From the NCBI GenBank assembly GCA_015055725.1, contig SVHO01000016.1, positions 1 to 32,361 on the forward strand: DNA of 32,361 bases, read 5' to 3'. The DNA comes from Clostridiales bacterium (GTDB lineage: Bacteria; Bacillota; Clostridia; Christensenellales; Borkfalkiaceae). The notes below the pieces were generated by a model. The model was not told where the DNA came from. It did no database searches and saw only the letters and a list, made by a program, of their open reading frames with translations. How positions within the stretch are numbered: the stretch's first letter is position 1; each line of letters starts with the position of its first letter. This document shows positions 1-6,493 of the stretch, piece by piece. The position numbers and the translations under genes are program-made.

Positions 1-108
1 TGCCTTGAACACGAAAGCTATACTTACGAAAGAACCCTTTTTGCAGATACAACGGAAGATAGTATTGAACAAACATTAATCGCAAAATATACATATTCAA
101 GCAAATAA
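1..108 (+). CDS. 3' end of an unidentified protein (35 codons visible)
   Basis: The frame is open from the first base and ends with TAA at 106-108. The visible tail is polar and acidic (it contains YTYERTLFADTTEDSIEQ) and shows no motif I recognise. The gene begins left of the window, so its function cannot be judged. The terminator hairpin about 100 bases downstream supports a real transcription unit ending here. Confidence 0.5.
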   Translation, partial: CLEHESYTYERTLFADTTEDSIEQTLIAKYTYSSK

Positions 109-211
109 TCAAATTCCAATTTATCGAGTTGTTAATCTTTGTGGAAAATTTTCAAAAGTGTAGCACACTATACTTTCAAAAGAAAGCTGTGTGTTTTGCA
201 AAGCAAAAAAT

Positions 212-244
212 AAAGGATAGCAAAAATCTTGCTATCCTTTTATG
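212..244. terminator. Rho-independent terminator, probably bidirectional
   Basis: A perfect 12-bp stem (212-223 with 229-240) closes a 5-base loop. A-rich sequence lies on one side and T-rich on the other. It sits between two convergent genes: the partial gene ending at 108 and the AraC-type gene ending at 303. A weaker TCCC/GGGA hairpin with a T run on the minus strand (251-267) may help stop the leftward gene. Confidence 0.75.
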
Positions 245-302
245 TTGTCAAAAAAATCCCTATGGGAAACGCCCTTACGGTGGTTTTTTTGTGTTTAAGG
301 TT

Positions 303-1001
303 CTATTTTTTGTTGTTTATTTTTCTAAATTGCGAGGGTGTTAAACCTTCGCTTTTTTTGAAGGTGTTGCAAAAATAATTTGGCGAATCAAAACCGCAAT
401 CGGCAGAAATATGAGATATGGAATCATTAGTGTAAACCAAACGTTTTGCTGCAAAGTTAATTCTGATAGAGTTTACGTATTGCATTATGGATAGGCCTGT
501 AGATTGTTTAAATATTGCTGATAAATAAGATTGTGAAATGTGTGCAAAACTTGCAATTTGCTCAATAGTTTTTATTTCAGAAATATTGTTGTTTATGAAA
601 GTGAAAATTTTTTCCATTAATTCGTTTGAAATTTTAGGTGAAGCAGAGTCAATTGAAGAATTTTTGCAAGATGGCACGGAAGATAGAGAGAATAATAAAT
701 AACCTAAATTGTACGCAATGGCAAACTCGTCATTTTGCTCATCTGACAAGTAAATTTTTTCAATTATTTGCAAAATTTCATCATTTGATTTGCTAAAATC
801 AAGCGGACTTTTGTCAAAACAAGTTAACAAAATTGAAATGGTTTTTTCAGAAAAATATTTTTTTAGAAACTCTTTTGAAAACATAATAACGTAACGCGAA
901 ACACCGCTAGTGGAATATGAAACAACAGATGATGAAGAAGATGAGGATGATGAAGATAAAATAAATAAAATACTCATTTCTTTTAATGTTCCATCTTTCA
1001 A
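303..1001 (-). CDS. AraC-family transcriptional regulator, N-terminally short
   Basis: The C-terminal third (about residues 125-229) is a typical AraC/XylS DNA-binding domain with two helix-turn-helix units. One lies around residues 145-168 and the second around 194-217, followed by the usual GLTPSQFRK ending. Family members with a cupin sensor domain are commonly 270-300 residues; this one has 232 or fewer and lacks most of that domain. Residues 16-25 are ten consecutive serines, encoded by mixed TCT/TCA/TCC codons. The longest frame starts at a TTG (999-1001) with an in-frame stop just upstream. The first ATG is codon 9 (975-977), and no good ribosome binding site is seen. The gene may therefore be 5'-truncated or decayed, although the DNA-binding part is intact. 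The target genes are unknown. Confidence 0.75.
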   Translation of the reverse strand: MKDGTLKEMSILFILSSSSSSSSSSVVSYSTSGVSRYVIMFSKEFLKKYFSEKTISILLTCFDKSPLDFSKSNDEILQIIEKIYLSDEQNDEFAIAYNLGYLLFSLSSVPSCKNSSIDSASPKISNELMEKIFTFINNNISEIKTIEQIASFAHISQSYLSAIFKQSTGLSIMQYVNSIRINFAAKRLVYTNDSISHISADCGFDSPNYFCNTFKKSEGLTPSQFRKINNKK

Positions 1002-1120
1002 AAAATTGTAATCGCAAAATCAAATGTTCAAATCCCACTAGGGTGTAATTTTATCATACATAAACTTAAAGTGTATGGGACAAAATCTGTCGTGACGTTT
1101 TCTAAAAAATTGCATTAAAA

Positions 1121-1158
1121 AAGACCTATAAAAGCGTGAAAATGCTCTTATAGGTCTT
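1121..1158 (-). terminator. Distal terminator of the tRNA operon
   Basis: The arms AAGACCTATAA (1121-1131) and TTATAGGTCTT (1148-1158) are perfectly complementary, with a short inner stem. Read leftward, the hairpin is followed by a run of T (the A run at 1117-1122 on the + strand). It is the second of two hairpins sharing the GACCTATAA core downstream of the tRNAs. Confidence 0.7.
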
Positions 1159-1196
1159 AATTTTTGCTATAAACACTGATTTTAGCGTAAAAATAA

Positions 1197-1223
1197 GGTC
1201 TATAAGCAAAATACTTATAGACC
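1197..1223 (-). terminator. Proximal terminator of the tRNA operon
   Basis: A perfect 10-bp stem, GGTCTATAAG (1197-1206) with CTTATAGACC (1214-1223), has a 7-base loop and is followed on the minus strand by TTATTTTT. It lies just after the 3' end of tRNA-Tyr. Its arms resemble those of the next hairpin at 1121-1158, so the two may have arisen by duplication. Confidence 0.75.
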
Positions 1224-1231
1224 CATACTAG

Positions 1232-1316
1232 TGGTGGGCAGGGGTGGATTCGAACCACCGAAGTCGCTGACAGCGGATTTACAGTCCGCCCCATTTGGCC
1301 GCTCTGGAACCTGCCC
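1232..1316 (-). tRNA. tRNA-Tyr (anticodon GTA)
   Basis: An 85-base cloverleaf with the long variable arm expected of bacterial tRNA-Tyr. The 7-bp acceptor stem GGGCAGG/CCTGCCC is perfect, the T-loop reads TTCGAAT and the anticodon loop carries GTA. The 3' ACCA is encoded. It is the last gene of the six-tRNA operon. Confidence 0.95.
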
Positions 1317-1331
1317 ATTGATATTAAATTG

Positions 1332-1407
1332 TGGAGCTGGTGACTGGAATCGAACCCGCAACCTGCTGATTACAAATCAGCTGCTCTGCCAGTTGAGCTA
1401 CACCAGC
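1332..1407 (-). tRNA. tRNA-Thr (anticodon TGT)
   Basis: A 76-base cloverleaf with acceptor stem GCTGGTG/CACCAGC, a T-loop TTCGATT and anticodon TGT. The 3' end is encoded as TCCA, with discriminator base T. It lies between the Tyr and Phe tRNAs of the same operon. Confidence 0.95.
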
Positions 1408-1419
1408 AAAGTATAAACT

Positions 1420-1495
1420 TGGTGCCTCGGGGCGGAATCGAACCACCGACACAGGGATTTTCAGTCCCTTGCTCTACCTACTGAGCTACCGAGGC
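1420..1495 (-). tRNA. tRNA-Phe (anticodon GAA)
   Basis: A 76-base cloverleaf with acceptor stem GCCTCGG/CCGAGGC, anticodon GAA, T-loop TTCGATT and encoded ACCA end. Its anticodon matches the UUC specifier of the T-box at 6244-6469. Its discriminator A matches the UGGU of that T-box, so this tRNA is the likely ligand of the pheST leader. Confidence 0.95.
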
Positions 1496-1509
1496 ATACA
1501 AGTTGTTTT

Positions 1510-1539
1510 GAAAATGCTTGTATTGCTACAAGCATTTTC
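1510..1539. other. Perfect hairpin between tRNA-Asp and tRNA-Phe
   Basis: A 13-bp perfect stem (1510-1522 with 1527-1539) with a 4-base loop fills most of the spacer inside the tRNA operon. In the transcribed (minus) direction no T run follows it, so it is not a canonical terminator. It may be a processing or stability element, or an attenuator. Its role is unknown. Confidence 0.6.
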
Positions 1540-1542
1540 TTT

Positions 1543-1619
1543 TGGCGACCCGGAAGGGGCTCGAACCCTCGACCTCCAGCGTGACAGGCTGGCGTACTAA
1601 CCATCTGTACTACCGGGCC
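1543..1619 (-). tRNA. tRNA-Asp (anticodon GTC)
   Basis: A 77-base cloverleaf with acceptor stem GGCCCGG paired with CCGGGTC (one G-U pair), anticodon GTC, T-loop TTCGAGC, discriminator G and encoded CCA. It is the third gene of the leftward operon. Confidence 0.95.
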
Positions 1620-1637
1620 AAATTAAAAACAATTTAA

Positions 1638-1714
1638 TGGTGGGCCTTCACGGACTCGAACCGCGGACCAATCGGTTATGAGCCGACCGCTCTAACCAAC
1701 TGAGCTAAAGGCCC
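1638..1714 (-). tRNA. tRNA with CAT anticodon (elongator Met, or Ile2)
   Basis: A 77-base cloverleaf with acceptor stem GGGCCTT/AAGGCCC, anticodon CAT, D-arm AGCTCAGTTGG and encoded ACCA. The perfect first acceptor pair rules out a typical initiator tRNA, which has a mismatch there. Elongator Met and the lysidine-modified Ile2 both carry CAT and cannot be separated with certainty by eye. Confidence 0.9.
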
Positions 1715-1749
1715 CTGAATCGTTGTAAGCTATGGTGAAAAGCATATAA

Positions 1750-1825
1750 TGGTCGGGGTGAAGAGACTCGAACTCCCGACCCCATGGTCCCAAACCACGT
1801 GCGCTACCAACTGCGCTACACCCCG
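1750..1825 (-). tRNA. tRNA-Pro (anticodon TGG)
   Basis: A 76-base cloverleaf with acceptor stem CGGGGTG/CACCCCG, anticodon loop TTTGGGA (anticodon TGG), T-loop TTCGAGT and encoded ACCA. It is the first gene after the operon promoter. Confidence 0.95.
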
Positions 1826-1845
1826 TTCATTCACAACGCCTTAAT

Positions 1846-1874
1846 ATATTATAATAAAACGCAAATAAAGTCAA
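1846..1874 (-). promoter_or_regulatory. Sigma-A promoter of the tRNA operon
   Basis: On the minus strand TTGACT (1869-1874) and TAATAT (1846-1851) are exactly 17 bases apart. The tRNA-Pro 5' end lies about 20 bases past the -10 box. This is a near-consensus vegetative promoter placed as expected for the six-tRNA transcript. Confidence 0.8.
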
Positions 1875-2017
1875 CAATTTTAAGCCGTTTTTTTCAAAGT
1901 TTTTTTATTTTTTTTAAAAATTATTTTTTTGACAAAAAAAATTAAAAATGCACTTTAATTTACAATTTATTTCATTTCCTTTGTGTTAGCCTTTTATTAC
2001 TGACTAAGGAGGGGAAT

Positions 2018-2326
2018 ATGGATATTAAGTACAAAAAAATTAACGGTGGTTTAACGCTATTCGTTTACGGTGAATTAGACGAATGCTCAGCGTCTCAAGC
2101 AAAAAATATTTTAGATAGAGTTTTAATGGAAAACTTAAACGTAAAAAAGGTTATATTTGATTTATCAGGACTTTCTTTTATGGATAGCACGGGAATAGGG
2201 CTTTTGATAGGTAGATATAAAAAACTTAAAGAATTTTCTATTCCTGCTTACATATCAGGCGCGTCGCTTGCAACTGAAAAAGTTATAGAGTTAGCCGGAA
2301 TTTATAATATAATGCCAAAATTTTAG
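2018..2326 (+). CDS. spoIIAA: Anti-sigma-F factor antagonist SpoIIAA (STAS domain)
   Basis: A 102-residue STAS-domain protein covering the full family length. The conserved loop FMDSTGIGLLIGR contains Ser57, the residue that SpoIIAB phosphorylates in the known system. Unphosphorylated SpoIIAA frees sigma-F from SpoIIAB in the forespore. The start has a strong ribosome binding site (AAGGAGGGG, about 2007-2015). It is the first gene of a spoIIAA-spoIIAB-sigF operon; the gap to spoIIAB is 8 bases. The upstream T/A-rich region shows no convincing sigma-H promoter by eye. A single TTGACA at 1929 lacks a well-spaced -10 box. Confidence 0.95.
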   Translation: MDIKYKKINGGLTLFVYGELDECSASQAKNILDRVLMENLNVKKVIFDLSGLSFMDSTGIGLLIGRYKKLKEFSIPAYISGASLATEKVIELAGIYNIMPKF

Positions 2327-2334
2327 GAGTAGTT

Positions 2335-2763
2335 ATGAAAGTTAATAATAAAATCACGCTTAAATTTCCTTCATTATCAATAAACGAATCTTTTGCCCGT
2401 AGTGTAGTTTCCTGCTTTGCTTTACAGTTAAACCCAAGTATATCTGAAATTTCAGATATTAAAACTGCGGTTAGCGAAGCGGTCACGAATGCAATAGTTC
2501 ACGCCTACGCTGGAAGGATTGGCGAAATTACGCTAAAAATGTGGATAGAGGATAACGTTATACATATTAATATTTGCGACGACGGAATCGGGATTGAAAA
2601 CGTTGAACAAGCGTTAGAACCGTTTTATACAACGCGTGAAGACGAAGAACGTTCTGGAATGGGCTTTACTATTATGAAAAACTTTATGGACGGTGTTGAA
2701 GTTTTTTCTAAGATAGGCGTCGGTACGAAAATTTATATGTATAAAAAAATAAAGGTTAACTAA
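2335..2763 (+). CDS. spoIIAB: Anti-sigma-F factor and serine kinase SpoIIAB
   Basis: A 142-residue GHKL-type ATPase. The N box with Glu48 and Asn52 (SEAVTNAIVHAY), the G1 box DDGIGI (82-87) and the G2 box SGMGFTIM (107-114) are all present, so ATP binding should be intact. In the known system SpoIIAB holds sigma-F inactive and phosphorylates SpoIIAA. The order and close spacing with spoIIAA (8 bases) and sigF (5 bases) are those of the classic operon and imply co-translation. Confidence 0.95.
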   Translation: MKVNNKITLKFPSLSINESFARSVVSCFALQLNPSISEISDIKTAVSEAVTNAIVHAYAGRIGEITLKMWIEDNVIHINICDDGIGIENVEQALEPFYTTREDEERSGMGFTIMKNFMDGVEVFSKIGVGTKIYMYKKIKVN

Positions 2764-2768
2764 ATAAA

Positions 2769-3485
2769 ATGTTAAATCAAGACGAACAACTTGATTACAT
2801 AAGAAAGGCGAAATTAGGCGATGAAAAATCAAAACAAATAATGTTTGAACAAAATTCACCCTTAATTAAAAGCATAATTAGGCGATTTAAGGATAAAGGC
2901 GTTGAGTATGAAGATTTGTATCAAATTGCATGTATTGGATTTCTTAAGGCGATAAATAACTTTGATGAGATATACGAAGTAAAATTTTCAACTTATTGTG
3001 TGCCAATGGTTATTGGGGAAATAAAAAGATATATGCGTGATAATGGTGCAATAAAAGTTTCACGTGCGCTTAAAATTTTGGCTAATAAAATAAATAAATT
3101 CATTGACGAATATCAATCTATCCACGGCGTCTCACCAAGTGTTGAATTTCTAGCAAATAAGTTTAATATCGAACGTGATGAAGTTGTTGTTGCGTTAGAT
3201 AGTTTAAAAATGCCACTATCACTTTATGAAAAATTTGAAGACGAAGAAGATGGGCAAGAATTAATAGAAAAATTACCAGATAAAAGTAGTGAAGATATTT
3301 TGCTTAACAAAATTCATTTAACTGATATAATATCAAAATTAAGTGAAAGAGAAAGAAAAATTATAATCATGAGATTTTTTAGAGATAAAACTCAAAGCGA
3401 AATTGCAAAAAGTTTGGGCGTTTCGCAAGTTCAGGTTTCACGGCTTGAAAATAAAATCATTGATAAAATACGGCTAAAATTTTAG
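2769..3485 (+). CDS. sigF: Forespore RNA polymerase sigma factor sigma-F
   Basis: A 238-residue sigma-70-family factor lacking region 1.1, the usual size for sporulation sigma factors. Region 2 is recognised by EDLYQIACIGFLKAI, FSTYCVPMVIGEIKRYMRD and nearby residues. Region 3 carries the VSRALK and SPSVEFLANKF parts. Region 4 has LSERERKIIIMRFF followed by a helix-turn-helix (SEIAKSLGVSQVQVSRLE). Position after spoIIAB identifies it as sigma-F rather than sigma-G. It directs the first forespore-specific transcription. The last codons form part of a terminator stem. Confidence 0.95.
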   Translation: MLNQDEQLDYIRKAKLGDEKSKQIMFEQNSPLIKSIIRRFKDKGVEYEDLYQIACIGFLKAINNFDEIYEVKFSTYCVPMVIGEIKRYMRDNGAIKVSRALKILANKINKFIDEYQSIHGVSPSVEFLANKFNIERDEVVVALDSLKMPLSLYEKFEDEEDGQELIEKLPDKSSEDILLNKIHLTDIISKLSERERKIIIMRFFRDKTQSEIAKSLGVSQVQVSRLENKIIDKIRLKF

Positions 3486-3500
3486 TCGTATTTATTTTTT
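3466..3500 (+). terminator. Terminator of the spoIIA operon
   Basis: A 12-bp stem (3466-3477 with 3482-3493, one G-T pair) with loop AATT is followed by ATTTTTT. The left arm is inside the end of sigF. It separates the spoIIA operon from the spoVA operon, which has its own promoter just downstream. Confidence 0.75.
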
Positions 3501-3511
3501 TAGCTTCTTTT

Positions 3512-3540
3512 GAATATTAACCGCTAAAAGCGCCATATTA
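3512..3540 (+). promoter_or_regulatory. Sigma-G-type forespore promoter for spoVAC-AD-AE
   Basis: GAATA (3512-3516), a 17-base spacer and CATATTA (3534-3540) match the sigma-G consensus known from Bacillus (gHATR, 17-18 bases, CATWHTA) at every position. The known spoVA operon of Bacillus is sigma-G dependent, which fits. The predicted transcript start is near 3547, leaving a leader of about 87 bases before spoVAC. Confidence 0.7.
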
Positions 3541-3633
3541 AGTTTATGAGAAAAGAAAAGAGATATGAATATTTAAAAAATTCAGATGAAAAAGAAATTT
3601 TAATTAAAGATTTTAACAAAAAGGAGTTAAAAA

Positions 3634-4095
3634 ATGAAAACTTCAGCTGATTGCGAAAACAAAAATTATCTTGAATACGTAAAAGCAATTTCACCCAAAA
3701 CTAAAGAAAAGCGCTCTTTATTTCACGCATTTTGGGTCGGTGGGGTTATATGTATGATAGGGCAAATTTTGCGAATGATTTATGAAAGTTTAATTGGACT
3801 TCAAGGTGATGAATTAGCATCATACGTTTCAATGACAATGATTTTTCTAGGTGCATTTTTAACTGGGTTAGGTGTTTATGATAGAATAGGTAAATATGCA
3901 GGTGGTGGTTCAATCGTGCCGATTACAGGCTTTGCTAATTCAGTCGTTTCGCCCGCAATGGAGTTTAAAACTGAAGGATATATTTATGGAACCGCAGCTA
4001 AAATGTTTATAATAGCAGGGCCAATTATTGTTTTTGGCGTTGCAAGTAGCGTTTTGGTCGGTATTCTTTATTTTATTGGATATAGGGTGTTTTAA
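3634..4095 (+). CDS. spoVAC: Stage V sporulation protein AC
   Basis: A 153-residue membrane protein with about four hydrophobic segments (roughly 33-52, 65-82, 90-110 with the GGGSIVPITGFANS loop, and 123-150). The sequence is characteristic of SpoVAC, a component of the inner-spore-membrane channel that moves Ca-dipicolinate during spore formation and germination. An AAGGAG site lies about 9 bases before the ATG. Its stop codon overlaps the spoVAD start (TAATG at 4093-4097), which implies translational coupling. Confidence 0.95.
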   Translation: MKTSADCENKNYLEYVKAISPKTKEKRSLFHAFWVGGVICMIGQILRMIYESLIGLQGDELASYVSMTMIFLGAFLTGLGVYDRIGKYAGGGSIVPITGFANSVVSPAMEFKTEGYIYGTAAKMFIIAGPIIVFGVASSVLVGILYFIGYRVF

Positions 4096-5084
4096 TGAAG
4101 AGAACTATTTATTTTAAAAACAAACCAACAATTGTTGGTACGGGAACTATTGCAGGTCCAAAGGAAAGTTCGGGCAGTATTGCTAAATATATTAAAAACA
4201 AACTTGACGACGATATGTATGGCGAAGAATCGTATGAAAAAGCGGAGAGTAAAATGCTTTTTAACGCTATAAAAACCGCTATAGACGACTCAAAAAAGAA
4301 AGACAATGAAATAGATGCCCTTATTGCTGGAGACCTTCTAAACCAAATTGTCGCCTCCACGTTTGCTGCTCGTAATTTTAGGTTTGGTTATTTAGGCGTT
4401 TATAACGCGTGTGCTACCTTTACAGAAGCGCTTACGCTTGGGGCAACGCTGATTGACGGTGGATATATGAAAAACGTTGTATGTGCTACTAGTAGCCATT
4501 TTTCGTCTGCAGAAAGACAATATCGATATCCATTAGAACTCGGTAGCACTCGACCACCACAAGCACAATGGACTGTCACGGGGGCTGGTGCTTGTGTTTT
4601 ATCTTCTGAAGGAAGGGGCCCGAAAATTACATGCGCAACCATTGGTAAAATAATTGATTTCGGGGTAATTGATGCTAATAATATGGGCGCTGCTATGGCA
4701 CCTGCGGCTAGTGATACTTTATTTACACACTTTAAGGAAACAGGTTTAACCCCTGATGATTACGATTTAATAGTCACGGGCGATTTAGGTGTGCTTGGTT
4801 CGCGCGCGCTAAAAGATTTAATATGGGAAAAGGGTTTTGATATAGAAAAACAACACGTTGATTGTGGTGAACTCGTTTACAATATTTGTGAAGATGAATA
4901 TCAAGGCGGAAGCGGTGCAGGATGCAGTTCCTTGGTTTTTTCTTCTTATTTATACAATAAATTAAAAAATAAGAAACTAAATAAAATACTATTAATAGCG
5001 ACGGGTGCATTGCTTTCTTCTTTATCTGCACAACAAGGGGAAAGTATTCCTGCGATTGCGCACGCCGTTTCTTTGGAGAGTTAA
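4095..5084 (+). CDS. spoVAD: Stage V sporulation protein AD
   Basis: A 329-residue SpoVAD. The family has a thiolase/ketoacyl-synthase fold and, in Bacillus, binds dipicolinic acid on the outer face of the inner spore membrane. Features seen include the NACATFTEAL segment around residue 105, RPPQAQWTVTGAGA and the GGSGAGCSS segment. Length and start fit the family. It sits between spoVAC (1-base overlap) and spoVAE (1-base gap), the normal three-gene core found in Clostridia; spoVAA, AB and AF are absent here. Confidence 0.95.
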   Translation: MKRTIYFKNKPTIVGTGTIAGPKESSGSIAKYIKNKLDDDMYGEESYEKAESKMLFNAIKTAIDDSKKKDNEIDALIAGDLLNQIVASTFAARNFRFGYLGVYNACATFTEALTLGATLIDGGYMKNVVCATSSHFSSAERQYRYPLELGSTRPPQAQWTVTGAGACVLSSEGRGPKITCATIGKIIDFGVIDANNMGAAMAPAASDTLFTHFKETGLTPDDYDLIVTGDLGVLGSRALKDLIWEKGFDIEKQHVDCGELVYNICEDEYQGGSGAGCSSLVFSSYLYNKLKNKKLNKILLIATGALLSSLSAQQGESIPAIAHAVSLES

Positions 5085-5085
5085 T

Positions 5086-5460
5086 ATGATTATTGAATTA
5101 ATTATAATGTTAATTAAAGCATTTGTAGTTGGGGGTGGAATATGCACTATTGCTCAACTTTTAATTAATTACACCAAAATAACATCGGGGAAAATTTTAG
5201 TTTATTTTTTACTATCTGGAGTAATATTGCAAGCCTTAGGATTATATCAATATTTAGTTGATTTTGCAGGGGCAGGGGCAACCGTGCCTATTTCAGGTTT
5301 TGGATATTTGCTTGCAGACGGGGCGATGAAAGGTGCAAAAATAAGCCTTTTTAACGCTATTACAGGCGGAGTAAGTGCCGCATCAATGGGAATTACCGCA
5401 GCGATAGTTTTTGGTTATATTTTTGCTGTTCTTTTTAAATCAAAATCTAAAAAGAATTAA
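5086..5460 (+). CDS. spoVAE: Stage V sporulation protein AE (AEb type)
   Basis: A 124-residue membrane protein with hydrophobic segments near 1-22, 38-60 and 95-118 and the GATVPISGFGYLLADGAMKG loop shared with SpoVAC. The start is the ATG at 5086, one base after the spoVAD stop and preceded by GGAG at 5074-5078. The frame stays open further upstream, but that extension lies inside spoVAD and would be out of character for the family. It likely forms the dipicolinate channel with SpoVAC. Confidence 0.93.
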   Translation: MIIELIIMLIKAFVVGGGICTIAQLLINYTKITSGKILVYFLLSGVILQALGLYQYLVDFAGAGATVPISGFGYLLADGAMKGAKISLFNAITGGVSAASMGITAAIVFGYIFAVLFKSKSKKN

Positions 5461-5501
5461 AGATTTTTAATAATATTAGTGCTTTCTAAATATAATGTAA
5501 T

Positions 5502-6179
5502 ATGATAGAATGCACAGATAAGTATATATGGTATACAAAAAAGAACAAAAAAAAGAACAAAAGGCTTTTTGTATTTTTTATTGTTTTCTTAATTATTGCT
5601 GGCTTTTTTTTGTATTATAAAAGCATTGTTTCTAAACAAATTTATTCGATATGTTCTGATTATGCTAAAAGTTATAGCATAACGGCAACTAACGATGCGG
5701 TTTTAATATCTTTAAGCAACAACTTGAAATATTCAGACTTAATTTACGTTGAAAAAAACACTACGGGGGATATTGTTTTAATAACTGCAAATTCACATAA
5801 AATAAATGCGTTAAGTAGAGAAATTGTATATAATACTAAAAATTTATTGCTTAATCAACTCAAAAAAGGTGTTCCTATTCCGTTTTTTGCGTTTACTGGA
5901 ATTGGTTTTTTATCAGGATATGGTAATAATGTTGATTATAAAGTTTTAAGCGTTTCAAAGGTAGATTGCGATTTTAAATCAGAATTTAAGTCGGTTGGAA
6001 TAAATCAAACACTTCATTCTATATACGTTGAAGTTTTAAGTGATGTTAAAATTGAAGTCCCGTTAATGTCTAAAAGCGATATAACAACGTCTAAAATCCT
6101 TATTTGTGAAAGCGTTTTAATCGGAAAAGTACCCGAAATTTACTTGGGTGGAGGAATATTAAATTCAATAATAAAGTAA
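5502..6179 (+). CDS. yunB: Sporulation protein YunB
   Basis: A 225-residue protein with a short basic N-terminus, one membrane anchor (about residues 22-40) and an extracytoplasmic domain. It matches the YunB family through parts such as ANSHKINALSREI, GVPIPFFAFTGIGFLSGYG and GINQTLHSIYVEV. In Bacillus the gene is sigma-E controlled and needed for proper spore formation; its biochemical role is not known. It follows spoVAE by 41 bases, so it may be co-transcribed or use its own mother-cell promoter. No clear sigma-E promoter could be fixed by eye. Confidence 0.88.
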   Translation: MIECTDKYIWYTKKNKKKNKRLFVFFIVFLIIAGFFLYYKSIVSKQIYSICSDYAKSYSITATNDAVLISLSNNLKYSDLIYVEKNTTGDIVLITANSHKINALSREIVYNTKNLLLNQLKKGVPIPFFAFTGIGFLSGYGNNVDYKVLSVSKVDCDFKSEFKSVGINQTLHSIYVEVLSDVKIEVPLMSKSDITTSKILICESVLIGKVPEIYLGGGILNSIIK

Positions 6180-6208
6180 ATAGTTAAAGTTTAATAACTT
6201 ATATTCTC

Positions 6209-6237
6209 TTGACAACGTTAAAAAAATACATTATAAT
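6209..6237 (+). promoter_or_regulatory. Consensus sigma-A promoter for the pheST T-box transcript
   Basis: TTGACA (6209-6214), a 17-base spacer and TATAAT (6232-6237) are a full match to the vegetative consensus. The predicted start near 6244 lies just before the T-box leader. Confidence 0.9.
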
Positions 6238-6243
6238 ATTAAA

Positions 6244-6469
6244 AAACGTTGAAAAAGACAGGTGCGCACGTCTGTTCGTCAAGAGAGAAAAACCCTTTGG
6301 CTGAAAGGTTTTTTACGTGCTGTGCGCAATATTCACTTTGGAGTTGTGTACCGAACTTATAGTAGGCTACATCGGGTTATCTCCGTTATCGGATATCGAG
6401 GCACAATTTTTTTTGTGCGAATTAGGTGGTATCGCGTTAAAGACGCCCTATTTTAAGGGCGTCTTTTTT
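6244..6469 (+). promoter_or_regulatory. T-box riboswitch (Phe-specific) upstream of pheS
   Basis: Recognisable T-box parts appear in order: AGAGAG and GGCTGAAAGG of stem I, the specifier loop followed by ACTTTGGAGTTG, AGTAGG, the T-box sequence AGGTGGTATCGCG (6424-6436), and a terminator. The terminator stem is AGACGCCCT (6441-6449) with AGGGCGTCT (6456-6464), then a T run. The specifier codon is TTC at 6332-6334 (Phe). The UGGU of the T-box can pair with an ACCA tRNA end. In the known mechanism uncharged tRNA-Phe stabilises the antiterminator and lets pheS-pheT be transcribed. Confidence 0.93.
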
Positions 6470-6493
6470 ATTTATTTGGAGGTATATATACTT

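Noticed and set aside
1024-1047. A GTTCAAATCCCAC stretch resembling a tRNA T-arm
   Set aside because: The flanking bases cannot form the T-stem and no acceptor or anticodon arm is present.
1231-1416. An open frame on the + strand of 61 codons
   Set aside because: It lies across the tRNA-Tyr and tRNA-Thr genes on the other strand and is a chance frame through their conserved sequences.
1929-1960. TTGACA upstream of spoIIAA as a vegetative promoter, or as a Spo0A-like site
   Set aside because: No -10 box lies at 16-18 bases, and the match to a Spo0A box has a mismatch in a strongly A/T-rich region, so neither claim can be supported.
3546-3650. A 34-codon frame between sigF and spoVAC overlapping the spoVAC start
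   Set aside because: It has no ribosome binding site and its ATG lies at the predicted start point of the sigma-G transcript; composition alone does not support a gene.
6317-6493. Upstream extension of the pheS reading frame
   Set aside because: It runs through the T-box riboswitch and terminator; the ATG at 6494 has a proper ribosome site and gives the normal protein length.
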